DNA of 64,000 nt from Bacteroidales bacterium WCE2008 (GCA_900167925.1 FUZM01000001.1:372001-436000), one strand, 5' to 3'; positions 7,422 to 17,401 are shown, counted from the stretch's first letter. The notes: generated from the sequence alone by a model not told the origin. Program-made: numbers and translations.

Positions 7422-9827
7422 ATGAAAAGAATACTCGCTATTGCACTGGCTCTCGCGGCAGCACTGACGCTCTCCGCGCAGAAGCCGAACTACGGACTTG
7501 CAGAAAGATTCTCTGCAAAGAAAATCAATTCCATGGTCTTCTCAACCCAGATGAGACCCGCCTGGTTCCGCAACTCGGACCGCTTCTGGTACTCATGGAA
7601 GACCCCTTCCGGCACCCGCTATTACATTGTCGATCCCGCAGCCGGAACCAAGACTGAAATCTTCGATAAGGAACGCCTCGCGATGCAGATATCCGAAATC
7701 GTACGCGACCCCTTCGAAGCCAACCATCTCCCGATCGACAACCTCAAGCTCAAAGACGACAGCTATTTCCTCTTCGATATCCACTCCAGCATCGACGTCA
7801 AGGACAAGAAAGACAGCACTAAGACCGTCAAGAAAATCTTCCACTTCAGATATGACATAGCCTCCGGGAAGCTCACCGAGCTCGAAGAAGGCGAGAAAGA
7901 TAAATACCCGGACTGGGCAGCCGTCTCCCCGGACGGAAAGACCGGCGTCTATGTAAAAAACCATGATCTCTACTGCATGGATGCAGAGAATCTGGCAAAG
8001 GCTGCCGAGGATGACAATGACAGCACCCTCGTCGAGCGCCGCCTAACCTTTGACGGAAAAGCCGACTTCAGCTGGAACGGAGACAATTATTCCGGAGACA
8101 CCGAGACAGACTCGACCGCAAGAAACATCCCGATGATCCGCTGGTCCCCGGACTCCAGGCACTTCGCAGCCTTCCGCTTTGACATGAGCCCGGTAAAGGA
8201 TCTCTGGGTAATCAACTCCGTCAGCAGCCCCCGCCCGAAACTCGAGACATACAAATACCAGATGCCGGGAGAGCCGGGACCTGTCAGCTATATTTATGTC
8301 TTCTCGATGCCGGACGGCAAGTACAGGGAGATAAAGAACCATGCTTTCAAAGACCAGGACCTTGCCTTCGAGACTCCTGCAGAAACGGCCGAAGACAGTT
8401 ACCTCGAGTGCTATAGCCCGAAATGGCTCGGCGACAATACCGGTTTCTATATCGACCGTCTCAGCCGCGACCTCAAGCGTATCGACCTCTGCTGGATAGG
8501 CGTGGACGCCGATTCTACCAAGGCGATCGTCAAGGAACGCCTCAACACATACGTAGAAACCCGCGGAGTACGTCTCCTCAAAGGCGGGAAACAGCTCCTC
8601 TGGTGGTCCGAGCGCAACGGCTGGGCCAACATCTATCTCTACAACTCCGACGGAACCCTTGTCAAGAACCTTACGGAAGGAGCCTTCCACATCTCTGACG
8701 TACTTGCAGTCAACGAAGCCGCCGGCTATATGCTGGTAAGCGCCTGCGGAGTAATCAAGGATGAAGATCCTTACCAGAACCATACCTACAAAGTATCCCT
8801 TTCCGGCGGAGCCCTCCAGCCTCTCGACATCAGGGACATGGACGTGATGCCTGCCGCCAGTGACGATGCCAAGTACTTCGTAGCAAATTATTCCCGCGTG
8901 GACTATGCTCCTGCGGTAGCCCTCTACAACGCTTCTGGAAAGAAGATAATGGACCTCGAGAAAGCCGACCTCTCACTTCTCTTCGCCGCCGGATACAAGT
9001 TCCCGGAGAGATTCAAGGTCAAGGCCGCCGACGGCGTCACAGACCTTTACGGCGTAATGTACAAGCCATTCGATTTCGATTCGACAAAGGTCTATCCTAT
9101 AGCTGATTACGTTTATCCCGGCCCGCAGGTCGAGGCCAACAACATCTCATGGTCAAGGGGCATGACCCGCGTCGACCGTCTCGCCCAGATCGGAATGATC
9201 GTAATCACCGTCGGCAACCGCGGCGGCCATCCTGACCGGTCGAAGTGGTACCATAACTACGGCTACGGCAACCTCCGCGACTACGGCCTCGAGGACCAGA
9301 AATACGCGATCCAGCAGCTCGGCGCCCGCCACTCGTTCATCGACCTGAGCCGCGTCGGCATCCACGGGCACTCCGGCGGCGGTTTCATGTCAACGGCCGC
9401 TATCCTCAAGTATCCGGACTTCTTCAAGGTTGCGGTATCATGTGCCGGCAACCATGACAACAGCATCTACAACCGCTGGTGGAGCGAGCAGCACCATGGC
9501 ATCCTCGAGAAGATTGACCATGGCGACACCACCTTCGTCTATCATATCAACACCAACCAGGAGCTCGCCCGCAATCTCAAAGGCCATCTGATGCTTGTCC
9601 ATGGAGACATCGACAACAACGTCAACCCGGCCAACACAATCCGCGTCGTGGACGCCCTGATCCGCGCCAACAAACGTTTCGACATGCTGATTCTCCCGGG
9701 CCAGAGACATGGCTTCGGGGACATGAATGAATATTTCTTCTGGAGGATGGCCGACTATTATAGCGAGTGGTTCCTCGACGGGACCGGCCGGCCTGAAACA
9801 GACATCAAAGAACTTAATAACGACTAG
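7422..9827 (+). CDS. Dipeptidyl peptidase IV-type serine peptidase (S9 family), exported
   Basis: A start at 7422 gives an 801-residue protein beginning with a clean signal peptide (MKRILAIALALAAALTLSAQ); a longer in-frame start at 7371 would bury it. The N-terminal two thirds is the DPPIV beta-propeller region. The C-terminal alpha/beta hydrolase domain shows the triad: Ser651 in GHSGGG, Asp731 in HGDIDNNVNP and His763 in GQRHGFG. Members remove N-terminal dipeptides, classically after Pro or Ala, and act in the periplasm in peptide-using Bacteroidota. The next gene begins 8 bp after the stop, so the two are probably co-transcribed. Confidence 0.88.
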   Translation: MKRILAIALALAAALTLSAQKPNYGLAERFSAKKINSMVFSTQMRPAWFRNSDRFWYSWKTPSGTRYYIVDPAAGTKTEIFDKERLAMQISEIVRDPFEANHLPIDNLKLKDDSYFLFDIHSSIDVKDKKDSTKTVKKIFHFRYDIASGKLTELEEGEKDKYPDWAAVSPDGKTGVYVKNHDLYCMDAENLAKAAEDDNDSTLVERRLTFDGKADFSWNGDNYSGDTETDSTARNIPMIRWSPDSRHFAAFRFDMSPVKDLWVINSVSSPRPKLETYKYQMPGEPGPVSYIYVFSMPDGKYREIKNHAFKDQDLAFETPAETAEDSYLECYSPKWLGDNTGFYIDRLSRDLKRIDLCWIGVDADSTKAIVKERLNTYVETRGVRLLKGGKQLLWWSERNGWANIYLYNSDGTLVKNLTEGAFHISDVLAVNEAAGYMLVSACGVIKDEDPYQNHTYKVSLSGGALQPLDIRDMDVMPAASDDAKYFVANYSRVDYAPAVALYNASGKKIMDLEKADLSLLFAAGYKFPERFKVKAADGVTDLYGVMYKPFDFDSTKVYPIADYVYPGPQVEANNISWSRGMTRVDRLAQIGMIVITVGNRGGHPDRSKWYHNYGYGNLRDYGLEDQKYAIQQLGARHSFIDLSRVGIHGHSGGGFMSTAAILKYPDFFKVAVSCAGNHDNSIYNRWWSEQHHGILEKIDHGDTTFVYHINTNQELARNLKGHLMLVHGDIDNNVNPANTIRVVDALIRANKRFDMLILPGQRHGFGDMNEYFFWRMADYYSEWFLDGTGRPETDIKELNND

Positions 9828-9835
9828 TTTCGACT

Positions 9836-10600
9836 ATGAAAAGAATTGTTTTAATCGCTCTCGCCGCCGCTGCGGCACTGGTCTCATGTTCCCGCAGCCA
9901 GGGACTCAAGACTGCCGTGTATGAGAAATCTGCTATCGTCGCCCTCGCCGAAGGCGCGACCGACTCTATCTCTATAGACGTAAAACTCGAATATCCGGTC
10001 TCCGGTCTCTCAAAGGAAGCCATGGATGCCATTTCCAGGTCCATTCTCGGCCAGACCCTGGAGTACACCGGAGAGAGCCCTGACTTCGAGGCTGCTGTAA
10101 GCAGATATATCGACGCCACTGTCGCAGATTACAAGGATACCAATCTGGAACTCTGGCAGGAAAGCCAGGAGAACGGAGAGCATTACATGGGGCTTACATG
10201 GGGTGACGAACTTGTCGGCACCTTCTCTGAACCTCATCGCAACATCGTGTCCTATGTCCTCTATTCCTATTCTTTCCAGGGCGGAGCCCATGGAAACTGG
10301 GGCGATTACGTAACCAACTTCAACATGGAGGACGGCTCGATCGTTTCCGAGGAGGACCTCTTCATTCCTGAATACAAGGAGGAGCTCTCCAGGCTTCTTA
10401 CAGACCATCTCTACGAGTCCATGCCTGACGAGGATGCCTATGACGGCCTTTTCGTAAAGGAGATAGAGCCTAACGGCAACTTCGAGGTATCGGAGGCCGG
10501 GATCTCTTACCTTTATAATCCATACGAGATAGGACCTTACGCTATCGGTCTGATCACGGTGACCGTTCCTTGGCAGGAACTTGAACATATACTAAAATGA
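9836..10600 (+). CDS. DUF3298-type lipoprotein (RsiV-like domain)
   Basis: A 254-residue protein. The lipoprotein signal ends LVSC (Cys19). The body matches the DUF4163/DUF3298 pattern: an N-terminal half with VKLEYPVSG, then SFQGGAHGNWGDYVTNFNMEDG and a C-terminal FEVSEAGISYLYNPYEIGPYA segment. The same fold occurs in the RsiV anti-sigma factor and in many Bacteroidota lipoproteins of unknown role. It lies 8 bp after the DPP4-type gene and 7 bp before the Ogt-like gene, so all three probably share a transcript. The function is unknown; it is probably membrane-attached and periplasm-facing. Confidence 0.75.
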   Translation: MKRIVLIALAAAAALVSCSRSQGLKTAVYEKSAIVALAEGATDSISIDVKLEYPVSGLSKEAMDAISRSILGQTLEYTGESPDFEAAVSRYIDATVADYKDTNLELWQESQENGEHYMGLTWGDELVGTFSEPHRNIVSYVLYSYSFQGGAHGNWGDYVTNFNMEDGSIVSEEDLFIPEYKEELSRLLTDHLYESMPDEDAYDGLFVKEIEPNGNFEVSEAGISYLYNPYEIGPYAIGLITVTVPWQELEHILK

Positions 10601-10607
10601 TGTAGCC

Positions 10608-11156
10608 ATGGACGACAGTGACCTGAAATGGATTGTTACCAGAATTGACGGTAAGATAACGACGGTCTCGACCGATTATCGCTCAACAGCCCGGATCCTT
10701 ACCGGGCTCTCCACTCTGCCGCCTTCCCGTTTCGGGGAGATATCCTGCACCAAGGTCACTACCGATGAAATATTCGCCTTGTCCGACAAGGTGGAATGGG
10801 ACGACCTGATGCTTTTCGGGACTCCTTTCCAGAAGACTGTATGGCGCCGGATGTTCGAGATTACCCATCCCGGAAATCCGCGCCTTCTTTCATATACGGA
10901 ACTTGCCGGGGATATAGGCATGGCTCCCGGTGTAAGGGCCGTAGCCCATGCAGTTGGGCTTAATCCTGTGTCAGTGATAATACCGTGTCACCTTATTATC
11001 CCGAAGGAATCCATAGAGAAGCTGCACGAAGTGGAGGATAATACCCTTTTCAAGTGGGAGACCCTCTACATGGTTGACCAATATATAGATTATGGCGAAT
11101 ATGCTTTGGGCGCCGATCTCAAGCGCGAGCTTATCCGCTACCACATGAATAGATAA
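10608..11156 (+). CDS. O6-alkylguanine-DNA alkyltransferase-like protein
   Basis: A 182-residue cytoplasmic protein. The C-terminal region has the Ogt/AGT DNA-binding and active-site features: GTPFQKTVWRRM, YTELAGDIG, AVGLNPVSVIIPCH, with the acceptor Cys in PCH. The family consensus PCHRV(I/V) reads PCHLIIP here, so the Arg after the acceptor His is lost. The C-terminal tail after this motif is long. Alkyltransferase-like proteins that cannot transfer have Trp in place of Cys; this one keeps Cys. A repair role, transferring alkyl groups from O6-guanine to itself, is likely but the variant motif leaves room for doubt. It is close-packed with both neighbours. Confidence 0.75.
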   Translation: MDDSDLKWIVTRIDGKITTVSTDYRSTARILTGLSTLPPSRFGEISCTKVTTDEIFALSDKVEWDDLMLFGTPFQKTVWRRMFEITHPGNPRLLSYTELAGDIGMAPGVRAVAHAVGLNPVSVIIPCHLIIPKESIEKLHEVEDNTLFKWETLYMVDQYIDYGEYALGADLKRELIRYHMNR

Positions 11157-11161
11157 TAGAT

Positions 11162-13705
11162 ATGAAAACAAGACTCATTCTTACGGCGGCGTTGGTTGCC
11201 GCCGGTTCTTTCGCGGCCTTAGCCCAGCCTGTGAATCGGGAACCGTTCAATGACGGATGGACTTTCACCAGAAACGGAGAATCCAAGGTAGTGAACCTGC
11301 CCCACGACTGGGGCGTGGAAGGCCCGTTCGTCCAGGAGTATCCCGGAGAGTCCGGAAAGCTTGCCTGGTGGGGGAAGGCTGAGTACTCCAGGAATCTCAA
11401 CGTCAAGGCCGGTCAGCTCGAAGCCGGAAAGCAGTTCTATCTTGACATAGACGGTGCGATGTCCTATTCGAAGGTATGGTGCAACGGAGAGCTCGCCGGA
11501 GAATGGCCTTATGGCTATGCTTCGTATCAGGTTGACCTGACCTCTTTCCTGAAGACCGGGGACAACGAGATAAAGGTGACTCTGGACAATCCGGAGGAGT
11601 CCAGCCGCTGGTATCCTGGCGGCGGACTGTACCGCGATGTCTGGCTTACCGTCGCCGATCCCGTGGGGGTTGCCCATTGGGGAACGTATGTGATTACTCC
11701 TGAAGTGCATGCCGATTATGCCACGGCGTCGATAAAGATCAGGCTGCGCAACAATACCGGGGCCCCTGTCTCAGGCAGAGTCGAATCCGTGATCTCGCAT
11801 GGGGGTGAAGAAGTCGCCAGGACAGTTACGGATGTTGACGAAATAACCGACGGAAAAGAGATAACCCAGGGAGTGACCATCAGAAATCCTCATCATTGGG
11901 GACCTTTCCGTCCGTGCCATTATTTCGTCACGACGACCGTTACCGCCGGAAATTATAAAGAGGAGTATCATTCAGTCTTCGGTATCCGCAAGATAGAATT
12001 CAGGCCTGACGGTTTCTATCTGAACGGCAACAAGACCTTCCTCAAAGGCGTCTGCCTGCACCACGATGCCGGAGCTCTCGGCGCCGTCTGGAACTACGAT
12101 GCATGGCTGCGCAGGCTGCACATGCTGCGCGACATGGGCTGCAACGCTATCCGTATGTCCCACAATCCGCCGGCACCGGAGCTGCTGGACCTGTGCGACC
12201 ATCTCGGTTTCATGGTCATCGATGAACTGACTGACACCTGGACTGTGCCGAAGAAGGAGAACGGATACGCGAAGCTTTTCGACGAGTGGGTAGAAAAAGA
12301 CCTTGTATCCATGATCCACAGGGACAGGAACCATCCGTCGGTAATCCTCTGGAGTGTCGGCAACGAATGCGGAGAGCAGGGAGACTCTACCAAGTGGGAC
12401 ATCCCGAGGCGGCTTACCGAAATCTGCCACAGGGAAGATCCTACCCGTCTCACGACTGCCGGCAACGACAATCTCTGGGCTGCATATACCGATTACCGTA
12501 ATACTATAGATGTATATGGCTTCAATTATAAGCCTTATGCATATAAGAATTTCCATGAGAAGTATCCGGAGAAACCGTATTTCGGCTCCGAGACCGCATC
12601 CTGCGTAAGTACGAGGCGGTATTATCTCTTCCCTGTATCGCAGGAGAAGGGTGAGGGCTGGACCTTGGATGCGCCTTATCAGGTAAGCTCGTATGATCTT
12701 TATGCTCCGGCCTGGGCGACGACGCCGGCTTTCGAATGGTCATTCGAGGATGACAATCCGGAATGCGCCGGCGAGTTCGTATGGACCGGATTCGATTATC
12801 TGGGAGAGCCGACGCCGTTCAATCTGGATCCGTCGGTGCTGACCAATTTCCATACGGAGGAGGAGAAGGCTGCCGAGATCGAGAAATTCAAGTCCTGGGG
12901 ACAGACGTTCAGCGATCATCCGCTGCCGTCGAGGAGCTCCTATTTCGGAATCATCGACCTGGCCGGATTCCCGAAGGACCGATATTGGCTCTATCTTTCG
13001 CGCTGGCGTCCGAATGTTCCTATGGCCCATATCCTGCCGCATTGGAACTGGCCGGACCGCGTCGGTTTGGTTACTCCAGTCCATGTATATACCAGCGGCG
13101 ACAGCGTCGAACTTTTCCTTAACGGGGTGTCGCTCGGAAAGAAGGAGAAGGGCCCGAAGGACTACAGACTCTGCTGGGATGATGTCGTATATGAGCCCGG
13201 AAAGCTGCTGGCCGTCGCATATAAGGACGGGCAGATATGGGCGACCGATGCCGTCGAGACTACCGGAAAACCGTCCAATATTGATTTTTCGCTGGAGAAT
13301 GGACATGGCCCTTCGGCAGGGTTCGGCGGGCTCGCGGAGGAGTTTTATGTGAAGTCGACTTATGAATCCATAATCGGATATGACATTACTTATATGGACA
13401 TACGCATATTGGACTCGGAAGGCCGTCTGGTCCCGGACGCTTCGGTCGAGCTGACTCTGACTCCGTCGGGGGACGGCGAGCTTGTGTTCGCCGATGCCGG
13501 GGATCCGACTTCGCATGAGTCGTTCCGCAGCGGGAAGGTAAGGACTGTCGGCGGTCTTGCTTCTGTCGGTATGAGGCTCACTAAAAAGAAGAAGGGCACG
13601 TTCAAACTGAGGATTTCGGCAGAGGGATTGTCTGATGTGATTGTTGAAGTGAAAAAGAAGGGCACCGGTTATAGTGTTTACGGTCGTATCCCTATGTTTC
13701 AGTAG
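11162..13705 (+). CDS. Glycoside hydrolase family 2 beta-galactosidase, exported
   Basis: An 847-residue protein with signal peptide (MKTRLILTAALVAAGSFAALAQ). The order is GH2 sugar-binding domain (about 25-190, NLPHDWGVEGPF), immunoglobulin-like domain (about 190-295), TIM barrel (about 300-600) and C-terminal Ig-like/DUF4982-type domains. The acid/base is Glu402 in WSVGNECGEQ and the nucleophile is Glu477 in YFGSETASC. GH2 enzymes of this layout release terminal beta-galactose (some beta-glucuronide or beta-mannose) from glycans in the periplasm. It starts 5 bp after the Ogt-like gene, suggesting one transcript from 7.4 kb. The exact substrate cannot be read from sequence. Confidence 0.88.
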   Translation: MKTRLILTAALVAAGSFAALAQPVNREPFNDGWTFTRNGESKVVNLPHDWGVEGPFVQEYPGESGKLAWWGKAEYSRNLNVKAGQLEAGKQFYLDIDGAMSYSKVWCNGELAGEWPYGYASYQVDLTSFLKTGDNEIKVTLDNPEESSRWYPGGGLYRDVWLTVADPVGVAHWGTYVITPEVHADYATASIKIRLRNNTGAPVSGRVESVISHGGEEVARTVTDVDEITDGKEITQGVTIRNPHHWGPFRPCHYFVTTTVTAGNYKEEYHSVFGIRKIEFRPDGFYLNGNKTFLKGVCLHHDAGALGAVWNYDAWLRRLHMLRDMGCNAIRMSHNPPAPELLDLCDHLGFMVIDELTDTWTVPKKENGYAKLFDEWVEKDLVSMIHRDRNHPSVILWSVGNECGEQGDSTKWDIPRRLTEICHREDPTRLTTAGNDNLWAAYTDYRNTIDVYGFNYKPYAYKNFHEKYPEKPYFGSETASCVSTRRYYLFPVSQEKGEGWTLDAPYQVSSYDLYAPAWATTPAFEWSFEDDNPECAGEFVWTGFDYLGEPTPFNLDPSVLTNFHTEEEKAAEIEKFKSWGQTFSDHPLPSRSSYFGIIDLAGFPKDRYWLYLSRWRPNVPMAHILPHWNWPDRVGLVTPVHVYTSGDSVELFLNGVSLGKKEKGPKDYRLCWDDVVYEPGKLLAVAYKDGQIWATDAVETTGKPSNIDFSLENGHGPSAGFGGLAEEFYVKSTYESIIGYDITYMDIRILDSEGRLVPDASVELTLTPSGDGELVFADAGDPTSHESFRSGKVRTVGGLASVGMRLTKKKKGTFKLRISAEGLSDVIVEVKKKGTGYSVYGRIPMFQ

Positions 13706-13722
13706 CCCTGAATTAAGAAAAC

Positions 13723-13753
13723 TTTGTTAATTCAAATATTATTCGTACATTTG
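13723..13753 (+). promoter_or_regulatory. Promoter of the rpsL-rpsG-fusA-rpsJ operon
   Basis: TTTG at 13723-13726, a 19-nt spacer and TACATTTG at 13746-13753: a textbook Bacteroidota -33/-7 pair, 52 nt upstream of rpsL. The best promoter match in the window. Confidence 0.85.
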
Positions 13754-13805
13754 CGGTCCCGCAAAATGTGGGGATTAAACATAAATTATAGATTTACAAT
13801 CATTT

Positions 13806-14189
13806 ATGCCAACAATTCAACAGTTAGTTCGTAAAGGACGCGAGACTCTCGAAGTAAAGAGCAAGTCTCGTGCGTTGGATGCTTGCCCTCAGAAGAGGGG
13901 TGTTTGCGTACGTGTTTACACAACAACGCCTAAGAAACCTAACTCAGCAATGCGTAAGGTTGCGCGTGTACGTCTCACCAACTCTAAAGAGGTCAACGCC
14001 TACATCCCGGGCGAAGGTCACAACCTCCAGGAGCACAGCATCGTGCTTGTTCGTGGCGGCCGTGTGAAGGACCTCCCTGGTGTACGTTACCACATCCTTA
14101 GAGGAGCTTTGGATACCGCTGGCGTAGAAGGCAGGACCCAGTCCCGTTCACTCTACGGTGCGAAGAGACCAAAGAAATCTAAGAAGTAA
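13806..14189 (+). CDS. rpsL: 30S ribosomal protein S12
   Basis: A 127-residue protein with the full S12 pattern from [13 protein letters not shown] to the Lys-rich end. [12 protein letters not shown] contains the decoding-centre lysine (K43 in E. coli numbering) and [12 protein letters not shown] the second one (K88). Both are wild type, so no streptomycin-resistance change is seen. S12 sits at the decoding centre and controls accuracy. First gene of a str-type operon, with its own strong promoter. Confidence 0.98.
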   Translation: MPTIQQLVRKGRETLEVKSKSRALDACPQKRGVCVRVYTTTPKKPNSAMRKVARVRLTNSKEVNAYIPGEGHNLQEHSIVLVRGGRVKDLPGVRYHILRGALDTAGVEGRTQSRSLYGAKRPKKSKK

Positions 14190-14220
14190 TCCAGTTTTAT
14201 CACCTTAATTTCTTTTAACA

Positions 14221-14697
14221 ATGAGAAAATCGAAGCCTAAGAAGAGGATTCTACTTCCTGATCCTAAGTTCCACGACGTGAACGTTACACGTTTCGTGAA
14301 CAACCTTATGTTGCAGGGGAAGAAGAGTATCGCGTATTCTATTTTTTACGATGCCATTGACATGGTAGGCGAGAAGATGAAAGATTCTGACAAGGCTCCT
14401 CTAGATATTTGGAGGAAAGCTCTCGAAAACGTAACCCCTCAGGTTGAGGTCAAGTCACGTCGTGTAGGTGGAGCTAACTTCCAGGTGCCTACTGAGTTGA
14501 GACCGGAAAGGAAGATTTCAGTTTCTATGAAGAATATGATACTGTTCGCCCGCAAGCGCTCCGGCCACTCAATGGCTGAAAAACTTTGTGCAGAAATAGT
14601 TGCTGCATATAATAACGAAGGTGGTGCATACAAGAGAAAAGAGGATATGCACAAGATGGCTGAGGCCAACAAGGCCTTCGCTCACTTCCGTTTCTAA
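14221..14697 (+). CDS. rpsG: 30S ribosomal protein S7
   Basis: A 158-residue protein of normal S7 length, starting [17 protein letters not shown], with the conserved [21 protein letters not shown] and [16 protein letters not shown] region ([13 protein letters not shown]). S7 nucleates assembly of the 30S head by binding 16S rRNA and lies near the mRNA exit. It follows rpsL by 31 bp and precedes fusA by 12 bp. Confidence 0.98.
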   Translation: MRKSKPKKRILLPDPKFHDVNVTRFVNNLMLQGKKSIAYSIFYDAIDMVGEKMKDSDKAPLDIWRKALENVTPQVEVKSRRVGGANFQVPTELRPERKISVSMKNMILFARKRSGHSMAEKLCAEIVAAYNNEGGAYKRKEDMHKMAEANKAFAHFRF

Positions 14698-14709
14698 TAG
14701 TTACGTCGA

Positions 14710-16827
14710 ATGGCAAAGAGAGATCTTAAATACACCAGAAACATCGGCATCATGGCTCACATCGATGCCGGAAAGACGACTACGTCTGAGCGTATCCTTT
14801 TCTACACCGGAAAGACCCACAGGATCGGAGAGGTTCATGAGGGTGCCGCTACAATGGACTGGATGGTTCAGGAGCAGGAGCGTGGTATCACCATCACTTC
14901 CGCTGCAACCACCGCGTTCTGGCACTACAACAACCAGATCTACCAGATCAACCTCATCGATACTCCGGGCCACGTTGACTTCACCGTCGAGGTGGAGCGC
15001 TCCCTCCGTGTGCTTGATGGAACTATCGCTACTTTCTGTGCCGTCGGCCGCGTACAGCCTCAGTCTGAGACCGTATGGCGTCAGGCCGATAAATACGGCG
15101 TACCTAAAATAGCCTATGTAAACAAAATGGACCGTGTAGGTGCTGACTTCCTCGCATGCGTCGAAGAGATGCATACCAAGCTCGGTGCCAACGCAGTTCC
15201 AATCTGCCTCCCTATCGGTGCAGAGGACAAGTTCAAGGGAATCATCGACCTTCTCAACATGAAGGCCATCTACTATGATTCAAAGGAAGAACTTATCAAC
15301 TACGAAATAACGGACATCCCTGCAGAGATGCTCGACGAGGCCAAGCATTGGCGTGAGAAACTTGTCGAGGCCGCTGCCGAGTGCGACGAGACCCTCATGG
15401 AGAAATACTTCGAGGATCCTGAGTCGCTTTCTCTTGACGAGGTCGTAGCAGCTCTCCGCAAGGGTACCATCGCAATGCAGATCGTTCCTGCATGCTGCGG
15501 TTCTTCATTCAAGAACAAGGGCGTACAGTTCCTTCTCGACGCTGTCATGCGCTTCCTCCCTTCTCCTCTGGACAAGGGTTCAGTTGTCGGCACAAATCCT
15601 AAGACCGGCGACGAGGTTGAGCGCAAGCCAAGCGCTGACGAGCCGTTCTGCGGTCTCGTGTTCAAGATTGCAACCGATCCTTTCGTAGGCCGTCTCGCCT
15701 TCCTCAGAGCTTACTCTGGTAGGGTTGACGCAGGTTCATATGTTTACAACACCCGCACTGGCAAGAAAGAGAGAATCGCCCGTCTCTACCAGATGCACTC
15801 CAACCACCAGAACCCTATCGAGTTCGTAGAGGCCGGAGACATCTGCGCAGCAGTCGGCTTCAAGGATCTCCGCACAGGTGATACCATCTGCGCTGAGGAT
15901 CATCCTATCACTCTCGAGTCCATGGAATTCCCTGATCCAGTGATCGGTATCGCCGTTGAGCCTAAGACTCAGGGCGACCTCGACAAGCTTGGCGTAGCAC
16001 TCGCCAAACTCGCTGAGGAGGACCCGACCTTCACAGTCAAGTCAGACCATGAGACCGGCCAGACCGTCATCAGCGGTATGGGTGAGCTTCACCTTGATAT
16101 CATCGTCGACCGTCTCCGTCGTGAGTTCAACGTCGAAATCAACCAGGGCGCACCTCAGGTTAACTACAAGGAGACCATCACCGGTACCGTACAGCACCGT
16201 GAAGTCTTCAAGAAGCAGTCCGGTGGTCGTGGTAAATTCGCCGACATCATCGTCGAGATCGGTCCTGCCGACGAAGGCAAGACAGGCCTTCAGTTCGATA
16301 ATCAGGTCAAGGGCGGTAACGTTCCTAAGGAATTCATCCCGTCAGTTCAGAAGGGTTTCGAGTCAGCCATGGCAAATGGCGTGCTCGCCGGCTACGAGGT
16401 TCCTTCAATGAAGGTTACTCTCCTCGACGGTTCATTCCACCCTGTGGACTCTGACCAGCTTTCATTCGAACTCGCTGCCCGCATGGCATTCCGTCATGCT
16501 TGCCCTAAGGCTAAGCCGGTTCTTCTTGAGCCTATCATGAACCTTGAAGTTGTAACTCCTGAGGATTACATGGGAGACATCGTAGGTGACCTCAACCGTC
16601 GCCGCGGTCAGATCAACGCAATGGATACCACCGCCAACGGCGCACGTATCATCAGGGCGTTCGTTCCGCTCGCAGAGCAGTTCGGTTATGTTACCGTTCT
16701 CCGTACCCTTTCTTCAGGTCGTGCTACCAGCACCATGAGCTTCGACCACTATTCAGAGGTTCCTGCAAACCTTGCTAAGGACATCATCGAGAAGAGTGGT
16801 TACAAGGCTTCTGATGACGATGTTTAA
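14710..16827 (+). CDS. fusA: Elongation factor G
   Basis: A 705-residue translational GTPase. G1 is AHIDAGKTT (about 16-24), the switch I region includes [12 protein letters not shown]3 is DTPGH and G4 is NKMD, followed by EF-G domains II-V. It drives tRNA-mRNA translocation on the ribosome. Its position in the str operon after rpsG argues for the housekeeping EF-G rather than a ribosomal-protection paralogue. Confidence 0.97.
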   Translation: MAKRDLKYTRNIGIMAHIDAGKTTTSERILFYTGKTHRIGEVHEGAATMDWMVQEQERGITITSAATTAFWHYNNQIYQINLIDTPGHVDFTVEVERSLRVLDGTIATFCAVGRVQPQSETVWRQADKYGVPKIAYVNKMDRVGADFLACVEEMHTKLGANAVPICLPIGAEDKFKGIIDLLNMKAIYYDSKEELINYEITDIPAEMLDEAKHWREKLVEAAAECDETLMEKYFEDPESLSLDEVVAALRKGTIAMQIVPACCGSSFKNKGVQFLLDAVMRFLPSPLDKGSVVGTNPKTGDEVERKPSADEPFCGLVFKIATDPFVGRLAFLRAYSGRVDAGSYVYNTRTGKKERIARLYQMHSNHQNPIEFVEAGDICAAVGFKDLRTGDTICAEDHPITLESMEFPDPVIGIAVEPKTQGDLDKLGVALAKLAEEDPTFTVKSDHETGQTVISGMGELHLDIIVDRLRREFNVEINQGAPQVNYKETITGTVQHREVFKKQSGGRGKFADIIVEIGPADEGKTGLQFDNQVKGGNVPKEFIPSVQKGFESAMANGVLAGYEVPSMKVTLLDGSFHPVDSDQLSFELAARMAFRHACPKAKPVLLEPIMNLEVVTPEDYMGDIVGDLNRRRGQINAMDTTANGARIIRAFVPLAEQFGYVTVLRTLSSGRATSTMSFDHYSEVPANLAKDIIEKSGYKASDDDV

Positions 16828-16855
16828 TGTTTAATGGATAAAACAGTGTATTGAT

Positions 16856-17161
16856 ATGAGTCAGAAAATCAGAATTAAACTCAAATCATTCGATCATATG
16901 CTGCTCGACAAGTCAGCAAAGAAGATCGCCGACACAGTGACAGCTACCGGTGCCAAGGTATGCGGCCCGATTCCGCTTCCTACCGACAAGAAAATCTTCA
17001 CTGTGAACCGTTCTACTTTCGTCAACAAGAAAGCTCGTGAGCAGTTCGAACTCGATTCATACTGCCGTCTCCTGGACATCGACGATTCTAACGCAAAGAC
17101 CGTTGATTCCCTCATGAAGCTTGAGCTTCCTTCAGGAGTAAGCGTAGAGATCAAAGTCTAA
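16856..17161 (+). CDS. rpsJ: 30S ribosomal protein S10
   Basis: A 101-residue protein of normal S10 length ([47 protein letters not shown]). It binds 16S rRNA in the 30S head and, in other bacteria, NusB in antitermination. It closes the rpsL-rpsG-fusA cluster. In many Bacteroidota rplC and the rest of the S10 operon follow directly, but here a promoter, tRNA and terminator follow, so the operon is split after rpsJ. Confidence 0.97.
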   Translation: MSQKIRIKLKSFDHMLLDKSAKKIADTVTATGAKVCGPIPLPTDKKIFTVNRSTFVNKKAREQFELDSYCRLLDIDDSNAKTVDSLMKLELPSGVSVEIKV

Positions 17162-17192
17162 ATTTCTTTCCTTAGATTACAAGGAAAAGTAT

Positions 17193-17200
17193 TATATTTG
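17193..17200 (+). promoter_or_regulatory. -7 box of the tRNA(CAU) promoter
   Basis: TATATTTG matches TAnnTTTG; a weak TTTC -33 candidate lies 22 nt upstream (17167-17170). The tRNA begins 33 nt downstream. Confidence 0.55.
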
Positions 17201-17233
17201 CATCCGCGTCGCATGGCGGCGCAGATGCATTCC

Positions 17234-17307
17234 GGTCCCATAGCTCAGTTGGTTAGAGCATCTGACTCATAATCAGGGGGTCGCAGGATCATGCCCTGCT
17301 GGGACCA
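17234..17307 (+). tRNA. tRNA with CAU anticodon (tRNA-Met, or tRNA-Ile2)
   Basis: A 74-nt cloverleaf. Acceptor GGTCCCA pairs with TGGGACC, the discriminator is A and no CCA is encoded. The D arm is GCTC...GAGC. The anticodon stem TCTGA/TCAGG has loop CTCATAA and anticodon CAT at 17268-17270. The T stem is GCAGG/CCTGC with loop ATCATGC. An elongator Met tRNA is most likely; a lysidine-modified Ile2 tRNA shares this anticodon. It is not initiator tRNA, because it has a paired first acceptor base and lacks the GGG/CCC anticodon stem. The T loop is unusual: positions 54 and 58 read A and T instead of T and A. Confidence 0.92.
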
Positions 17308-17311
17308 CGCT

Positions 17312-17339
17312 AAGGACAGCCGTTTGGCTGTCCTTTTTT
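17312..17339 (+). terminator. Intrinsic terminator after the tRNA
   Basis: AAGGACAGCC and GGCTGTCCTT form a 10-bp stem around a GTTT loop and run into T residues, 5 nt after the tRNA. Confidence 0.9.
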
Positions 17340-17377
17340 CGTTGCACCCATGTCTTGGGAGGAAAGCATAATTGGAG

Positions 17378-17385
17378 TATCTTTG
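17378..17385 (+). promoter_or_regulatory. -7 box upstream of the tyrosine phosphatase gene
   Basis: TATCTTTG fits TAnnTTTG. Transcription from it should begin near 17391-17393, which rules out the upstream in-frame start at 17372 and leaves a leader of at most about 10 nt. Confidence 0.6.
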
Positions 17386-17401
17386 CAGAATTATGAAAAA
17401 G

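Noticed and set aside
12740..13516. Long minus-strand ORF (258 codons) opposite the GH2 gene
   Set aside because: It is the shadow of a high-GC gene; the plus strand has catalytic motifs and a signal peptide, and the minus frame has no recognisable domain.
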